Shown here one piece after another: positions 8,976 through 17,952 of a DNA stretch of 64,000 nucleotides (position 1 is the first letter of the stretch; each line of letters begins with the position of its first letter). Both the position numbers and the translations under genes were made by a program. The notes beneath the pieces were generated by a model. The model was given only the letters and a program-made list of their open reading frames with translations. It ran no database searches and was not told where the DNA came from. This DNA is from Sorangium cellulosum. Lineage in GTDB: Bacteria; Myxococcota_A; Polyangia; Polyangiales; Polyangiaceae. The DNA lies in contig NZ_CP012670.1 in the NCBI RefSeq assembly GCF_004135735.1, positions 868,001 through 932,000 on the forward strand. The letters run 5' to 3'.

Positions 8976-10712
8976 TCAGTCCGCGCCCCTCGCGGCCACG
9001 GCGCCTGTCCCGCCGCCGGCGAGCGCCCGCGCGCGCCGCACGAGATCGATGAACTCCCGCTGATCGCCCCTCCTCGACGCGGCCGCCCGCGCGATCGCCT
9101 CGACGTCGGAGAGCCGGAGGGCGCGCGCGTGCGGGCTCCTCCGCAGGATCTCGGAGAAGCCGGCCACCGCGGCCGCGAAGCGGAGGTCGGCCGGCGCCGC
9201 GTCGAACGCGGCGGCGATGGCGCTCGGGGCCAGCTTGACCGTCGTCTCCTCCGCCCGGTCCGAGCCGAGCGGCGCCTTGTGCCGGAGGCGCACGACGACC
9301 GGCGCCGCGCCCTCGATCCGCGGCGCCGCGCCCCGGAGCTCGACGTCGTAGAGGGCCGTCACGCTGTGCCCGGCGCCGATCTCGCCCGCGTCCACCCGGT
9401 CGTTGCGGAAGTCCCTGTCGGCCACATCGCGGTTCTCGTAGCCGATGAGCCGGTAGCTCTTCACGAAGCGCGGATCGAACTCGACCTGGATCTTCACGTC
9501 GCGCGCGATGACCTGGAGCATCCCGCCCACCTGCTCGGAGAACACCCGCCGCGCCTGCGCCTCGCTGTCGATATAAGCGTAGTTGCCGTCTCCCTGATTG
9601 GCGAGCTGCTCCATCATCACGTCCTTGTAGTTGCCCTGGCCGAAGCCGATGGTGGACAGCGTGATCCCCTTGTCCTTCGCGCGCCTGATCGTCTCCAGGA
9701 TCTCCTCGTGGGAGGTCGCGCCGACGTTGGCGTCGCCGTCGGAGAGCACGACGACGCGGTTCACGTGCCCCTTGACGAGCGTCCGCTCCGCCAGGCGGTA
9801 AGCGAGGTCGATGCCGCTCGCCATGGCGGTGGAGCCGCCCGCGGTGAGGTCGTCGATGGCGGCGAGGATCCGCCCCTTGCTCTCGACGCCGGTCGGCGCG
9901 AGCACCTCGCGCACGCTGCCCGCATAGGTGCAGAGCGCGACCGTGTCGCCCGGCTTGAGCGCCTCGGTGAGCATCTTGAGGCTCCGCTTCGCGAGCCCGA
10001 GCTTGTCCGGCGACCGCATCGATCCGCTGGTGTCGACGAGGTACACGAGGTGCACCGGCGTGCGCTCCCTGGCCGACACGCGCTTTCCCTGGACGGCCAC
10101 GCGGACGAGGTGGTGGCCCACGGTGAACGGCGAGGGCGCGGCCGCCAGGTGCACGGCGAACGGGCCGGTCGCGGGAGACGGATATCCGTAATCGAAGTAG
10201 TTGAGGAACTCCTCCGCGCGCACGGCCTGATAAGGAGGCAGCGCGCCCTCCAGGATCTTGCGGCGCGCGATGGCGTAAGAGGCCGTGTCCACGTCGATCG
10301 CGAAGGTCGAGAACCGGTCCTTCGCGGGGTCCTCGACCGGGTTCACGCCATAGTCCTGGTACGACTCGCTGCCCTGGGGCTCGGGGGCCGGGGCGGCGAC
10401 CACGGGATTCGGGGCGGCGACCGCCGCGCGCTTCCGGGCTGCGACCCCCGCGGGCCTCGGGGCGGCGGCCGCGGCGGGCGGCGGGGCCGCGGCGGGCGCG
10501 GCGCCCAGCGCGACCGCCTCGGCCTCCTCGCGCGCGGAGCCGCCGCCCTCGGTCACCGGCGTGTCGTACTCCGGCTGCGTGGGCCGCGCGGCGGCGGTGT
10601 CCGCGGGCGCGAGCGGCGCCGCGTCCGTGGCGCGGGGAGACGAGGCGCCGCAGCCGAGGAGCAGCGCGGTGACGAGGGCAGGGGCGACGAGGGCGAGGGG
10701 CCGAGTGCGCAT
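8976..10712 (-). CDS. VWA-domain lipoprotein (YfbK-like, DUF3520 C-terminus)
   Basis: 578 aa from the ATG at 10712, which has AAGGAGG seven bases upstream and begins a lipoprotein signal (MRTRPLALVAPALVTALLLGC). A long Ala/Pro-rich linker leads to SESYQDYGVNPVEDPAKDRFSTFAIDVDTASYAIARR, the YfbK N-terminal signature, then the von Willebrand A domain with the MIDAS motif DTSGSM (about residue 228) and VVVLSDGDANVG, and the C-terminal DUF3520-type region ending in DVEAIARAAA. Such proteins bind divalent metal through MIDAS and act in protein-protein contacts at the envelope; the exact job is not established. An upstream extension to 10862 lacks a signal and is not used. Confidence 0.85.
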   Translation of the reverse strand: MRTRPLALVAPALVTALLLGCGASSPRATDAAPLAPADTAAARPTQPEYDTPVTEGGGSAREEAEAVALGAAPAAAPPPAAAAAPRPAGVAARKRAAVAAPNPVVAAPAPEPQGSESYQDYGVNPVEDPAKDRFSTFAIDVDTASYAIARRKILEGALPPYQAVRAEEFLNYFDYGYPSPATGPFAVHLAAAPSPFTVGHHLVRVAVQGKRVSARERTPVHLVYLVDTSGSMRSPDKLGLAKRSLKMLTEALKPGDTVALCTYAGSVREVLAPTGVESKGRILAAIDDLTAGGSTAMASGIDLAYRLAERTLVKGHVNRVVVLSDGDANVGATSHEEILETIRRAKDKGITLSTIGFGQGNYKDVMMEQLANQGDGNYAYIDSEAQARRVFSEQVGGMLQVIARDVKIQVEFDPRFVKSYRLIGYENRDVADRDFRNDRVDAGEIGAGHSVTALYDVELRGAAPRIEGAAPVVVRLRHKAPLGSDRAEETTVKLAPSAIAAAFDAAPADLRFAAAVAGFSEILRRSPHARALRLSDVEAIARAAASRRGDQREFIDLVRRARALAGGGTGAVAARGAD

Positions 10713-11254
10713 GAAGAGTCCTCCTTGAAGGGACCGCGAGCGCGGATCCCGCATCACGATCTCGAGGGGCGTCATCGTCGACTCCCCACGCGTTGTCCCG
10801 GCGACCGCACGCGCGGCCTCCGGCCATCTCGGGGGTGAGGCCGACTCCCTCGCCGCGATCACCGCTCCTCCGCCGCTCCCGTGGTTCGAGAGGCAGCGCT
10901 GGATCGTGCTCCGCCGGGCGAGGGCCAGGGTGGGCCCTCCCCCGGGCGGTCGAGGGGACGTCTCACGGCCGGGGCCCGCGATGACGGAGCCCGGTTGCGT
11001 CCAAGCGCCCAGGAAACGCGGCCGCGCAGGCCGACCTTACACCTCGCAGCGCGGGGCGAGCCGGGCGTCCAGGGACCTGCCGGAGATGGAGTCGGCGACA
11101 GCGATGCGCTCCGCCTGGAGCCAGGGGATCTCGTCTCCCATGCTCCCGGTCGTGTCGAGGGAGACGGTTCGTCCAGGGCACCAGGCCTGTTGCGCCGACG
11201 GCCCGGAGCCAGGCCATGGCTGGACGCACGGCATTGGCTGTCTATGCTCGACGG
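10713..11254. other. Divergent intergenic region
   Basis: About 540 bp between the VWA lipoprotein (leftward) and the kinase-ATPase gene (rightward). It must contain both promoters, but no convincing -35/-10 pair stands out in this composition. The only notable content is the VWA-like remnant on the minus strand near 11.1 kb. Confidence 0.5.
11040..11165 (-). pseudogene. Possible remnant of a VWA-domain gene
   Basis: Minus-strand reading gives VSLDTTGSMGDEIPWLQAE followed by SISGRSLDARLA, then a stop. DTTGSMGDEI-WLQ-E is the MIDAS start of VWA proteins of the type in which LD-RL begins the next strand. Nothing upstream or downstream continues the domain and there is no start signal, so this looks like a decayed fragment. 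It sits just upstream of an intact VWA gene but is not a duplication of it: the MIDAS context differs (DTSGSM there). Confidence 0.35.
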
Positions 11255-14200
11255 GTGCTCTCAGGGGAGCTCTTGGGGGGGCGCTTTCGTATCGACGCGC
11301 TCGCGGACGCCGGGGGGATGGGCGCGGTGTACCGCGCCTACGATATCGCCACCGGCAAGCGGGTCGCCGCCAAGGTGCTGCACGACCCGTCGCCGCAGCA
11401 CCTCGCGCGCTTCGCCAAGGAAGCCGAGCTCCTCGCCCGCCTCTCCCATCCGGGGATCGTCCGGTACATCGCGTACGACGCCGCGCGCGGGAGCCGGCCG
11501 TTCCTGGTCATGGAGTGGCTCGAGGGCGAGGCCCTCTCCCGCCTGCTCGCGCGGCGCTGCCTCACGATCGACGAGGCCGTGGAGCTCGGGGCGCGCGTGG
11601 CCGCGGCGCTGGGCGCCGCGCACGCGCGGGGCATCGTCCACCGCGATCTCAAGCCGTCCAACATCTTCCTCGTCGGCGGCCGGATCGCGGAGCCCAGGCT
11701 CCTCGATTTCGGGATCGCGTATTTCCCGGGCACGGCCCCGATCACCGGCGACGGCGTGCTGGTCGGCACGCCGGAGTACATGGCCCCGGAGCAGGCGCGC
11801 TGCGGCGATGAGATCGGCCCGCCGGTCGACGTCTTCTCGCTGGGCTGCGTGCTCTTCGAGTGCCTCACCGGCGCGCCGCCCTTCCGGGCGGGTCACCTGG
11901 TCGCCCTGCTCGCCCGGATCATCTTCGACGAGGCGCCGCTCCTGCTCGAGCGCCGCCCCGACGCCCCCCCGTGGCTCGCCGCGCTGCTCTCGCAGATGCT
12001 CGAGAAGAGCCCCGCGCGTCGCCCGCGCGACGGCGCCGCGGTGCTCGCCGCGCTCACCGCCCAGGAGGCCCATGACGCCCCCGCCTCCGCGGCGACGATC
12101 TCCGCGATCACCGGCAGCGAGCGCCGCTTTCACGGGGTCGTGGTGGTGGGCCGCGCGCCCTGCTCGGCGCTGGACGTCACGCTCTCGCCCTCGGAGCTGG
12201 GCGCGGACGCCGGCGCGCACCGCGAGGTCGCGGCCTGCTTCGGTGGGCGCCTCGAGCGGCTCGCGGACGGCACGAGCGTGATCATCCTCAGCGGCCCGCG
12301 CGTGCCGACCGACGTCGCCGCGCAGCTCGCGCGCTGCGCCATGACCCTCAAGGAGCGCGACCCCGCACGCCCGATCGCGATCACCGTCGGCTGGGGCGAG
12401 CTCGGCCGCGGCCTCCCGGTCGGCGACGCCATCGAGCGCGCGGCCGCCCTGCTCCGGTCCGCCGGCCACGCGCCCGCGCGCGCGCCCCGGATCCTCCTCG
12501 ACGACGTCACCGCCACGCTGCTCGAGACCCGCTTCGACGCGGCGCGCGCCGCGTCCGGCGCGCTCGAGCTGCTCGGCGAGCGCGTGGCCGTCGAGGCGTC
12601 GCGCCTGCTCCTCGGCAGGCCCGCGCCGTTCGTGGGCCGCACGCACGAGCTCCGGCTCCTCGAGCACACCTTCACCGCGTCCGCCGACGAGCCCGCCGCC
12701 CACGCGATGCTCATCCTCGGCGCCGCCGGCACGGGTAAATCCCGGCTCCTCAAGGAGCACCTCGCGGCGCTCCGGCGCTCCGGCGCGCGCGTGGAGATCT
12801 GGGCGGGGCGCGGGGACGCCCTGCGCGCGGGCTCGACCGGCGGGCTGCTCGCGGAGGCGATCCGGGACGCGGCGGGGATCAAGGGCAGCGAGCCGATCGA
12901 GCAGCGGCGCGCGCTCCTGCGGGCCCGCGTCGCCCGCCGCGTACCCAGGGCGGAGCAGCGGCGCGTCGAGGAGTTCCTCGGGGAGCTCGCCGGCGTCCCC
13001 TTCCCCGACGAGGACAGCCTCCCGCTCCGCGCCGCCCGGAAGGACCCCGACCTGCTCGGCGAGCAGATGCAGCGGGCGCTCCGCGGCTTCCTCCGCGCGG
13101 AGTGCGCGGCGCAGCCCGTGCTGCTCGCGCTCGAGGACGTGCACTGGGCCGATCGCGCGTCCATCGCGGCCATCTCCGCGGCGCTGCGCGAGCTCGCCGA
13201 TCTGCCGCTGCTCGTGCTCGCCACGGCGCGCCCGGAGATCAAGCAGGCGTACCCGGATCTCTGGGCCGAGCACGGGCGGCAGGAGCTCTGGCTGCGGCAG
13301 CTCTCGCCGAAGGCGTGCGCGCGGCTCGCGCGCGAGGTGCTGGGCGACGCGGCCGGCGAGACGCTCGTCGCGCGCGTGGTCGAGCAGTCCGACGGCCATC
13401 CGTTCTTCCTCGAGGAGCTGATCCGCGCGACGGCCGAGGGCCGGGGCGACGCGCTGCCCGAGACCGTGGTGGCCATGGTGCAGGTCCGGCTGGAGGCGCT
13501 CCCTCCCCACGTGCGCCGGGCCCTGCGCGCCGCGAGCGTGTTCGGCGAGGTGTTCTGGCGCGGCGCGGTCTCGCGCCTGCTCGGCGGCGACGAGCCCGCC
13601 TCCATCCAGGAGTCCCTCTCCGCGCTCGTCGCGGGGGAGCTCTGCCTGCGCCACGACGAGAGCCGCTTCCCCGGCGAGGAGGAGTACGCCTTCCGCCACG
13701 CGCTCCTGCGCGAGGGCGCCTACGCGCTGCTCACCGAGGAGGATCGCGCGCTCGGCCACCGGCTCGCGGCCGAGTGGCTCGAGGCCGCGGGCGAGGCCGA
13801 TCCGCTGGTCCTCGCGGCCCATTGCGAGCGCGGCGGCCTGCCCGTGCAGGCGGCGACGCTCAACCTCCGCGGCGCCGAGCTGGCGAGCGCGCGCCGGGCT
13901 TACCTCGACGCCGAGGGCTGCTACGCGCGCGCCGAGGCGCTGCTCGGCGTGCTGCCGCCCGGGGCGCGCCGCGGGCTCGGCCTCACGCGCTTCCGGCTCG
14001 GCCGTCACCCCGAGGCCCTCGCCGATCTCGCGGCGGCGCGCGAGGCGGCCGCGGAGCGGGAGCCCGGCGCGACGATCGATCTGCTCCTCGACGAGGCGAT
14101 GGTCCTCGACTGGTCCGGCGACTACCGCGCGGCCGCCGAGCGGGTCGAGGCCGCCGAGCGCCTCGCCGGTCGGGCGGCGTCGCCGCTGCTCGGGGCGCGC

Positions 14201-15130
14201 CTGCTCCTCGGGGTGGGCCGCTCGCTGCACCGCGCCTGCCGCGAGGAGGAGGCCGCGGCGGTGCTGACGCGCGCCTCGGCGCAGGCCGCGGAGCTCGGCG
14301 ACCAGGGCTACGAGACCCACCTCATCGCCGGGCTGCTGCTCGGCTTCATCCTGGCGGGCCTCGGGCGGGTCGAGGAGGCGGCGCGGATCCTCGACGAGGT
14401 GATCCGCGGCTGCGAGGAGCGCAGCGATCTCCTGCACCTCGGCGCCGCGCTGAACAACCGCGCGCTCGTGCGGGCCCTCCGCGGCGACCGCGCCGGGATG
14501 ATCGCCGATCTCGAGCGCACCACCGAGCTCGGGCGCGACCTCGACCAGCCCGCGCTCGAGCTCGTCGGGCACTACAACCTCGCCGAGTACCTCTACCTCA
14601 TGGACGACCTCGAGGCCGCGGCGCGCCACGCGCGCGCCACCCGGTCGATCGCGCAGCGATCCGGCGACCACCACGCCCCGACCGCGGTCGCGCTGCTCAC
14701 CGCGCGCCTCCGCCTCTACCGGGGCGACGAGGCGCGCGCCCGCGCGGCCGTCCAGCGGCTCCGTGCGGCCTCGCGCGGCGCCTTCGGCGAAGCGCTGTCG
14801 CCCGCGGAGGACGTGCTCTGCGCGATGGTCGAGCTCGCGACCTCGGAGGACGACGACGCCGCCGCGTGGGCCGCGCTCGAGGAGCGCTCTCGGCGCTGCT
14901 CGGTCGGTCAGGAGCGGATCGAGGTGCTCGAGGCGCGCGCCCTCGCCCTCCACCGCCGCGGCCGGCGCGCCGAGGCCCGGGCCCAGCTCGAGCGCGCCCT
15001 CGCCGCCGCCGCCACCATTCCGAACGTCATGGGCGGCCGACTCCGGCGCTGGCATCGAGAGATGATGACTGGAGAGACGCTGACGCTCCATCGACATCGC
15101 GAGAGTGAGACGCTTCCTGAGCGTCGATGA
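11255..15130 (+). CDS. Ser/Thr protein kinase fused to an AAA-type signalling ATPase and TPR region
   Basis: 1291 aa from a GTG at 11255, where kinase homology begins (ELLGGRFRIDALADAGGMGAVYRA); an ATG at 11216 would add 13 residues. The kinase domain is about residues 5-275, with catalytic lysine in VAAKVL, HRDLKPSN (His ~129), DFG in LLDFGIAYF and GTPEYMAPEQ, so it should be active. After a middle region comes an AAA/MalT-like ATPase: FVGRTHELRLLE (~458), Walker A GAAGTGKS (489-496), Walker B LLALEDVHWAD (~625). The remainder (about 850-1270) is TPR-like helical repeats. The layout is the typical myxobacterial eukaryotic-like kinase/AAA/TPR regulator, a cytoplasmic signalling protein with unknown input. 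No transmembrane segment is seen. Confidence 0.9.
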   Translation: MLSGELLGGRFRIDALADAGGMGAVYRAYDIATGKRVAAKVLHDPSPQHLARFAKEAELLARLSHPGIVRYIAYDAARGSRPFLVMEWLEGEALSRLLARRCLTIDEAVELGARVAAALGAAHARGIVHRDLKPSNIFLVGGRIAEPRLLDFGIAYFPGTAPITGDGVLVGTPEYMAPEQARCGDEIGPPVDVFSLGCVLFECLTGAPPFRAGHLVALLARIIFDEAPLLLERRPDAPPWLAALLSQMLEKSPARRPRDGAAVLAALTAQEAHDAPASAATISAITGSERRFHGVVVVGRAPCSALDVTLSPSELGADAGAHREVAACFGGRLERLADGTSVIILSGPRVPTDVAAQLARCAMTLKERDPARPIAITVGWGELGRGLPVGDAIERAAALLRSAGHAPARAPRILLDDVTATLLETRFDAARAASGALELLGERVAVEASRLLLGRPAPFVGRTHELRLLEHTFTASADEPAAHAMLILGAAGTGKSRLLKEHLAALRRSGARVEIWAGRGDALRAGSTGGLLAEAIRDAAGIKGSEPIEQRRALLRARVARRVPRAEQRRVEEFLGELAGVPFPDEDSLPLRAARKDPDLLGEQMQRALRGFLRAECAAQPVLLALEDVHWADRASIAAISAALRELADLPLLVLATARPEIKQAYPDLWAEHGRQELWLRQLSPKACARLAREVLGDAAGETLVARVVEQSDGHPFFLEELIRATAEGRGDALPETVVAMVQVRLEALPPHVRRALRAASVFGEVFWRGAVSRLLGGDEPASIQESLSALVAGELCLRHDESRFPGEEEYAFRHALLREGAYALLTEEDRALGHRLAAEWLEAAGEADPLVLAAHCERGGLPVQAATLNLRGAELASARRAYLDAEGCYARAEALLGVLPPGARRGLGLTRFRLGRHPEALADLAAAREAAAEREPGATIDLLLDEAMVLDWSGDYRAAAERVEAAERLAGRAASPLLGARLLLGVGRSLHRACREEEAAAVLTRASAQAAELGDQGYETHLIAGLLLGFILAGLGRVEEAARILDEVIRGCEERSDLLHLGAALNNRALVRALRGDRAGMIADLERTTELGRDLDQPALELVGHYNLAEYLYLMDDLEAAARHARATRSIAQRSGDHHAPTAVALLTARLRLYRGDEARARAAVQRLRAASRGAFGEALSPAEDVLCAMVELATSEDDDAAAWAALEERSRRCSVGQERIEVLEARALALHRRGRRAEARAQLERALAAAATIPNVMGGRLRRWHREMMTGETLTLHRHRESETLPERR

Positions 15131-15199
15131 GGCGCCGACAGGCCGAAGACCGCGCCCGACGCCCGGGACGCTTTCGCGCCACATTACACAAATCACGCC

Positions 15200-15229
15200 T
15201 TGCTGACAGAAGACGCAAGGTGGTAATTT
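15200..15229 (+). promoter_or_regulatory. Possible sigma-70-type promoter
   Basis: TTGCTG and TAATTT are separated by 18 bp, and TGG before the -10 gives an extended -10 (TGn). The spot is clearly AT-richer than its surroundings and lies about 105 bp upstream of the NALNL lipoprotein start. The match to consensus is partial. Confidence 0.3.
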
Positions 15230-15337
15230 ATGAGTTCGCTCGATCGTCCAGATACATGGGAGTCCGGGGGGGGCTCATGGTTGCGACATGACGGACGAAG
15301 GGCTCTGTCGCGAGCTCCAGGGGAGGGGGAGGAACGG

Positions 15338-16198
15338 ATGTATCTCAAGCTCACGTCACTCAAGCGGACTTCGTTCGTGCTGGGCTGCGCCGCCGCGCTG
15401 TCGGGCTGCATCGCCGAGATGGAGGACACCGAGGCGCTGGACGAGCTCGCGGGTGAAGCGCAGGGCGCCTTGGTCATGGAGAACGCGCTCAGCGCGAACG
15501 CCTTGAACCTCAACGCCCTGAACCTCAATGCGCTGAACCTCAACGCGCTGCACCCGGATGCGCTCAGCGCGAAGAGCCTCGCCGCCCTCGCGGCGCCCGA
15601 CCTGGGCGGCGACATGGCGCGCGAGCTCGTGCGCTACGCGGTGAGCTGCGCCCTGGACAGCCATCAGAGCTTCAAGCTCTCGTGGAGGGATGAGAATGGC
15701 AAGCTGCGCAAGGAGCGCTACGTGGGGCAGCTCGGCGTCGCGCCCACCTGGGCCACGGGGCCGCTCGACGAATACGGGCAACGGCTGGTGTCCGCGTGCC
15801 TGGCGGCGCGCGTGAACTACTATCAGGTTCCGGTCGTCATCTCCGTCCGGTCGCACGAGAACCCGCTGAAGAAGCTCTGCACGAGCCAGGAGCTCATCGA
15901 TTATCCGGACGTCGAGGGGACCTTCTGGGGCAACGTGTTCGCCGAGGAGCCCTACATCAACGCGTGCTACAACAGCGCGACGATCGACAACTCGCGCGCG
16001 CACAAGCGCGACTGCGCCGTGGGGCACCTGGGCGCCGACGGCCAGATCGTGGAGTGTGGAATGATCCGCATCGTCGGGTCGTGCAGCGACGTCTGCCAGC
16101 CCCTGGACGCCTCCAAGCAGTATTATCAATCCTGCATCGAGCGCCCCGATCGGAACAGCTCGACCACGAAGGTGGTGATCACCACGTCCCTGCCGTGA
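15338..16198 (+). CDS. Lipoprotein with NALNL pentapeptide repeats
   Basis: 286 aa from an ATG at 15338 that follows a GGGGGAGGA purine tract and starts a lipoprotein signal (MYLKLTSLKRTSFVLGCAAA, lipobox LSGC). Just after the acidic linker the protein carries ANALNLNALNLNALNLNALH, three and a half copies of a five-residue Asn-Ala-Leu-Asn-Leu repeat. The C-terminal domain has ten or more Cys (SCALD, KLCTS, ACYNS, RDCAVGHLG, VECGM, GSCSDVCQ, SCIER), so it is probably disulfide-rich and exported. Similar lipoproteins with short Asn/Leu repeats after the lipobox are, from memory, frequent in Sorangium. Function unknown. Confidence 0.7.
   Translation: MYLKLTSLKRTSFVLGCAAALSGCIAEMEDTEALDELAGEAQGALVMENALSANALNLNALNLNALNLNALHPDALSAKSLAALAAPDLGGDMARELVRYAVSCALDSHQSFKLSWRDENGKLRKERYVGQLGVAPTWATGPLDEYGQRLVSACLAARVNYYQVPVVISVRSHENPLKKLCTSQELIDYPDVEGTFWGNVFAEEPYINACYNSATIDNSRAHKRDCAVGHLGADGQIVECGMIRIVGSCSDVCQPLDASKQYYQSCIERPDRNSSTTKVVITTSLP
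15496..15550 (+). repeat. 15-bp in-frame tandem repeat (NALNL)
   Basis: Nearly identical 15-base units (AACGCCCTGAACCTC type) repeat about 3.5 times and encode the NALNL pentapeptides of the lipoprotein. Units differ mainly at synonymous positions. Confidence 0.8.
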
Positions 16199-16326
16199 CG
16201 GCGCGCGGCTGTCCAGCCACGCTCGACGGATGTCGTCGCGGTGCGGGCGGCGGAACGTCGAACGTCGGTGATCGTAGAGCCTGGCGAGCGCGCGCGATCA
16301 TCATACATAGGGCCACATCGCCGGCT

Positions 16327-16381
16327 GTTACCGATCGTAGCGCGATCGCCGCCAGGGCGTTACGGATCGTAGCGCGACGCC
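16327..16381. repeat. Imperfect direct repeat around GATCGTAGCGCGA
   Basis: GTTACCGATCGTAGCGCGAT (from 16327) recurs at 16359 as GTTACGGATCGTAGCGCGAC, a 32-bp period or three helical turns. It may be a pair of operator sites or a chance duplication; no regulator is known. Confidence 0.45.
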
Positions 16382-16487
16382 GGCGAGCGAGGCTGCCTGT
16401 GCGCGCCCCGGGCGGTGATATGGCTAGTCCCTCGAACCCTCGCATGATACTCGAACCCACGCTGGTTGTGGAGTCGAGGCGGCTCGG

Positions 16488-16585
16488 GCCTACCGTTGGG
16501 GGCTCACCTCCGGGGCTTGCGTCCCGGCGAGCCCCTCTCGTGGCTCGCCTACACTTCAGCCCCTCCGGTGAGCCCCCAAAGGGCC
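16488..16585 (+). repeat. Palindromic intergenic element, copy 1 (degenerate arms)
   Basis: Contains the shared core (GGGGCTTGCGTCCCGGCGAG, a short CTCTCGTGG loop region, then CTTCAGCCCCTCCGGTGAGC). The inner arm TTGGGGGCTCACC at 16496 pairs with GGTGAGCCCCCAA at 16567, but the outer arms no longer match well. Same orientation as the copy at 39517. Confidence 0.75.
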
Positions 16586-16684
16586 GCACCACCCGCGTCC
16601 AGATCCTCGCCGCCGAGCTCCTCGCTCCCCTTTCGTGGTTCAATCTCTGCCCGTCGACCTGACCGTTCACGGAGGAGCTCCGCG

Positions 16685-17500
16685 ATGAGCGCAATGAGCC
16701 GCGAGCGTTTCCAGTCCAGCCTGAGCCGCTCCAGGAAGATCGCCGTCCTGACCGGCGCCGGGGTCTCGGCGGAGTCGGGCATCCCCACGTTCCGCGGCGC
16801 GGGCGGGCTGTGGCGGCGCCACGACGCGACGCGCCTCGCCACGCCCGAGGCCTGGCAGCGCGATCCGGGCCTCGTGTGGGAGTTCTACCATCACCGGCGC
16901 GAGCGCGCGCTCGGCTGCGCGCCGAACCCGGCCCACCACGCCCTGGCGCGCCTCGAGGCTCGGTGGCGGGACGCGGGCGGCGCCTTCACCCTGATCACCC
17001 AGAACATCGACGGCCTGCACGAGCAGGCGGGCTCCCGGAGCGTGGTCCGCCTCCACGGCTCGCTCTGGCAGGTGCGCTGTCTCTCGTGCGGGGCCGTGAC
17101 CGAGAACCGCGACGTGCCCATCACGCCCGCCTTCGCGGGCAGCGGCTCCCCCGATCCCGACGCCCACGCCCGCCGCTTCACGGCGGCGGAGCTGCCTCAT
17201 TGCGGGTGCGGCGGCGTCCAGCGCCCTCATGTGGTCTGGTTCGGCGAGGCCCTCCAGGCGAGCGACCTCGCCGCGGCGGCGGACGCCATCGACGGCTGCG
17301 ACCTGCTGCTCGTCGTGGGGACCTCGGCCGTGGTGTACCCGGCCGCCGGCTTCGTCCCGATGGCCAGGCGGCATGGCGCCCTCATCGCCGAGATCAACGT
17401 CGAGCCGAGCGCGGTCACCCGCCTCTGCGATTTCGTGCTCACCGGCAGCGCGGGGGAAATCCTGCCCTCGCTGCTCGACGTCGCGCCCGCGCACGGGTGA
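16685..17500 (+). CDS. cobB: Sir2-family NAD-dependent deacylase (class III sirtuin)
   Basis: 271 aa from an ATG at 16685, with GAGGAG seven bases upstream. Motifs in order: GAGVSAESGIPTFRG (NAD binding), TQNIDGLHEQAG, LHGSLWQVRC with the catalytic His, zinc ligands in RCLSC and CGCGG, then RPHVVWFGE and GTSAVVYPAAG. The segment FYHHRRERA carries the Tyr-x-x-Arg pair that in E. coli CobB and SIRT5 recognises succinyl/malonyl-lysine, so it may remove acidic acyl groups as well as acetyl. Cytoplasmic, regulating enzymes by deacylation. The zinc site is Cys-x2-Cys plus Cys-x-Cys, slightly compact. Isolated gene, preceded by the degenerate palindromic element. Confidence 0.92.
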   Translation: MSAMSRERFQSSLSRSRKIAVLTGAGVSAESGIPTFRGAGGLWRRHDATRLATPEAWQRDPGLVWEFYHHRRERALGCAPNPAHHALARLEARWRDAGGAFTLITQNIDGLHEQAGSRSVVRLHGSLWQVRCLSCGAVTENRDVPITPAFAGSGSPDPDAHARRFTAAELPHCGCGGVQRPHVVWFGEALQASDLAAAADAIDGCDLLLVVGTSAVVYPAAGFVPMARRHGALIAEINVEPSAVTRLCDFVLTGSAGEILPSLLDVAPAHG

Positions 17501-17724
17501 CGGGCACCCGCCGCCCGCCCGCGCCGCCGGGCTCGCCGGCACGCCGGGTCCAGCGCTGGTGGCCTCGTCGGGCTGCCGAGCTCAGCGCGCTGTGGATCTC
17601 GCCGTGCCGCCGGGCTCGGCGCCTCGGGGCCCACCGCGCCGCCGGGCTCGGCGCCACGAGGGCTCATGGCAGCGGGCGCGCAATGCACGCGGCGCGCGGC
17701 GCGGCGCGTGCTTCCTCCGGGGGC

Positions 17725-17952
17725 ATGGAACAGGTCAATCGTGGGATCTCGGGGCTAACGTGGACCGCGATCGTGCTCACAGCGATCGGCGCCATCAACT
17801 GGGGACTTGTGGGGCTGTTCGAGTTCGACCTGGTCGCCGCCGTCTTCGGGTCGCTCAGCGTGCTCAGCCGCATCGTCTATGTGCTGGTCGCGCTCGCCGG
17901 GCTCTATCTCCTCTACGCGGCGTCCCAGCTCAACAAACGCGCGCGGGTCTGA
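17725..17952 (+). CDS. Small DUF378-family membrane protein
   Basis: 75 aa from an ATG at 17725 (MEQVNRGISGL). Two hydrophobic segments enclose the signature AIGAINWGLVGLFEFDLVAA and SRIVYVLVALAGLYLLY, the whole-length pattern of DUF378 proteins, small two-helix inner-membrane proteins of unknown role found in many bacteria. The basic C-terminus (NKRAR) predicts a cytoplasmic tail. No clear Shine-Dalgarno site; an in-frame start further upstream at 17683 would add a 14-residue tail without homology. Confidence 0.8.
   Translation: MEQVNRGISGLTWTAIVLTAIGAINWGLVGLFEFDLVAAVFGSLSVLSRIVYVLVALAGLYLLYAASQLNKRARV

Larger units (their letters stand above)
16199..16684. other. Intergenic region with direct repeat and palindromic element
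   Basis: 486 bp between the NALNL lipoprotein and the sirtuin gene. It holds a direct repeat at 16327 and 16359 and a decayed copy of the palindromic element at 16488-16585, which ends 100 bp before the sirtuin start. No gene is supported. Confidence 0.6.

Noticed and set aside
11261..15196. Minus-strand frame of over 1300 codons opposite the kinase-ATPase gene
   Set aside because: No motifs, composition typical of shadow frames; the plus strand has full kinase and ATPase motifs.
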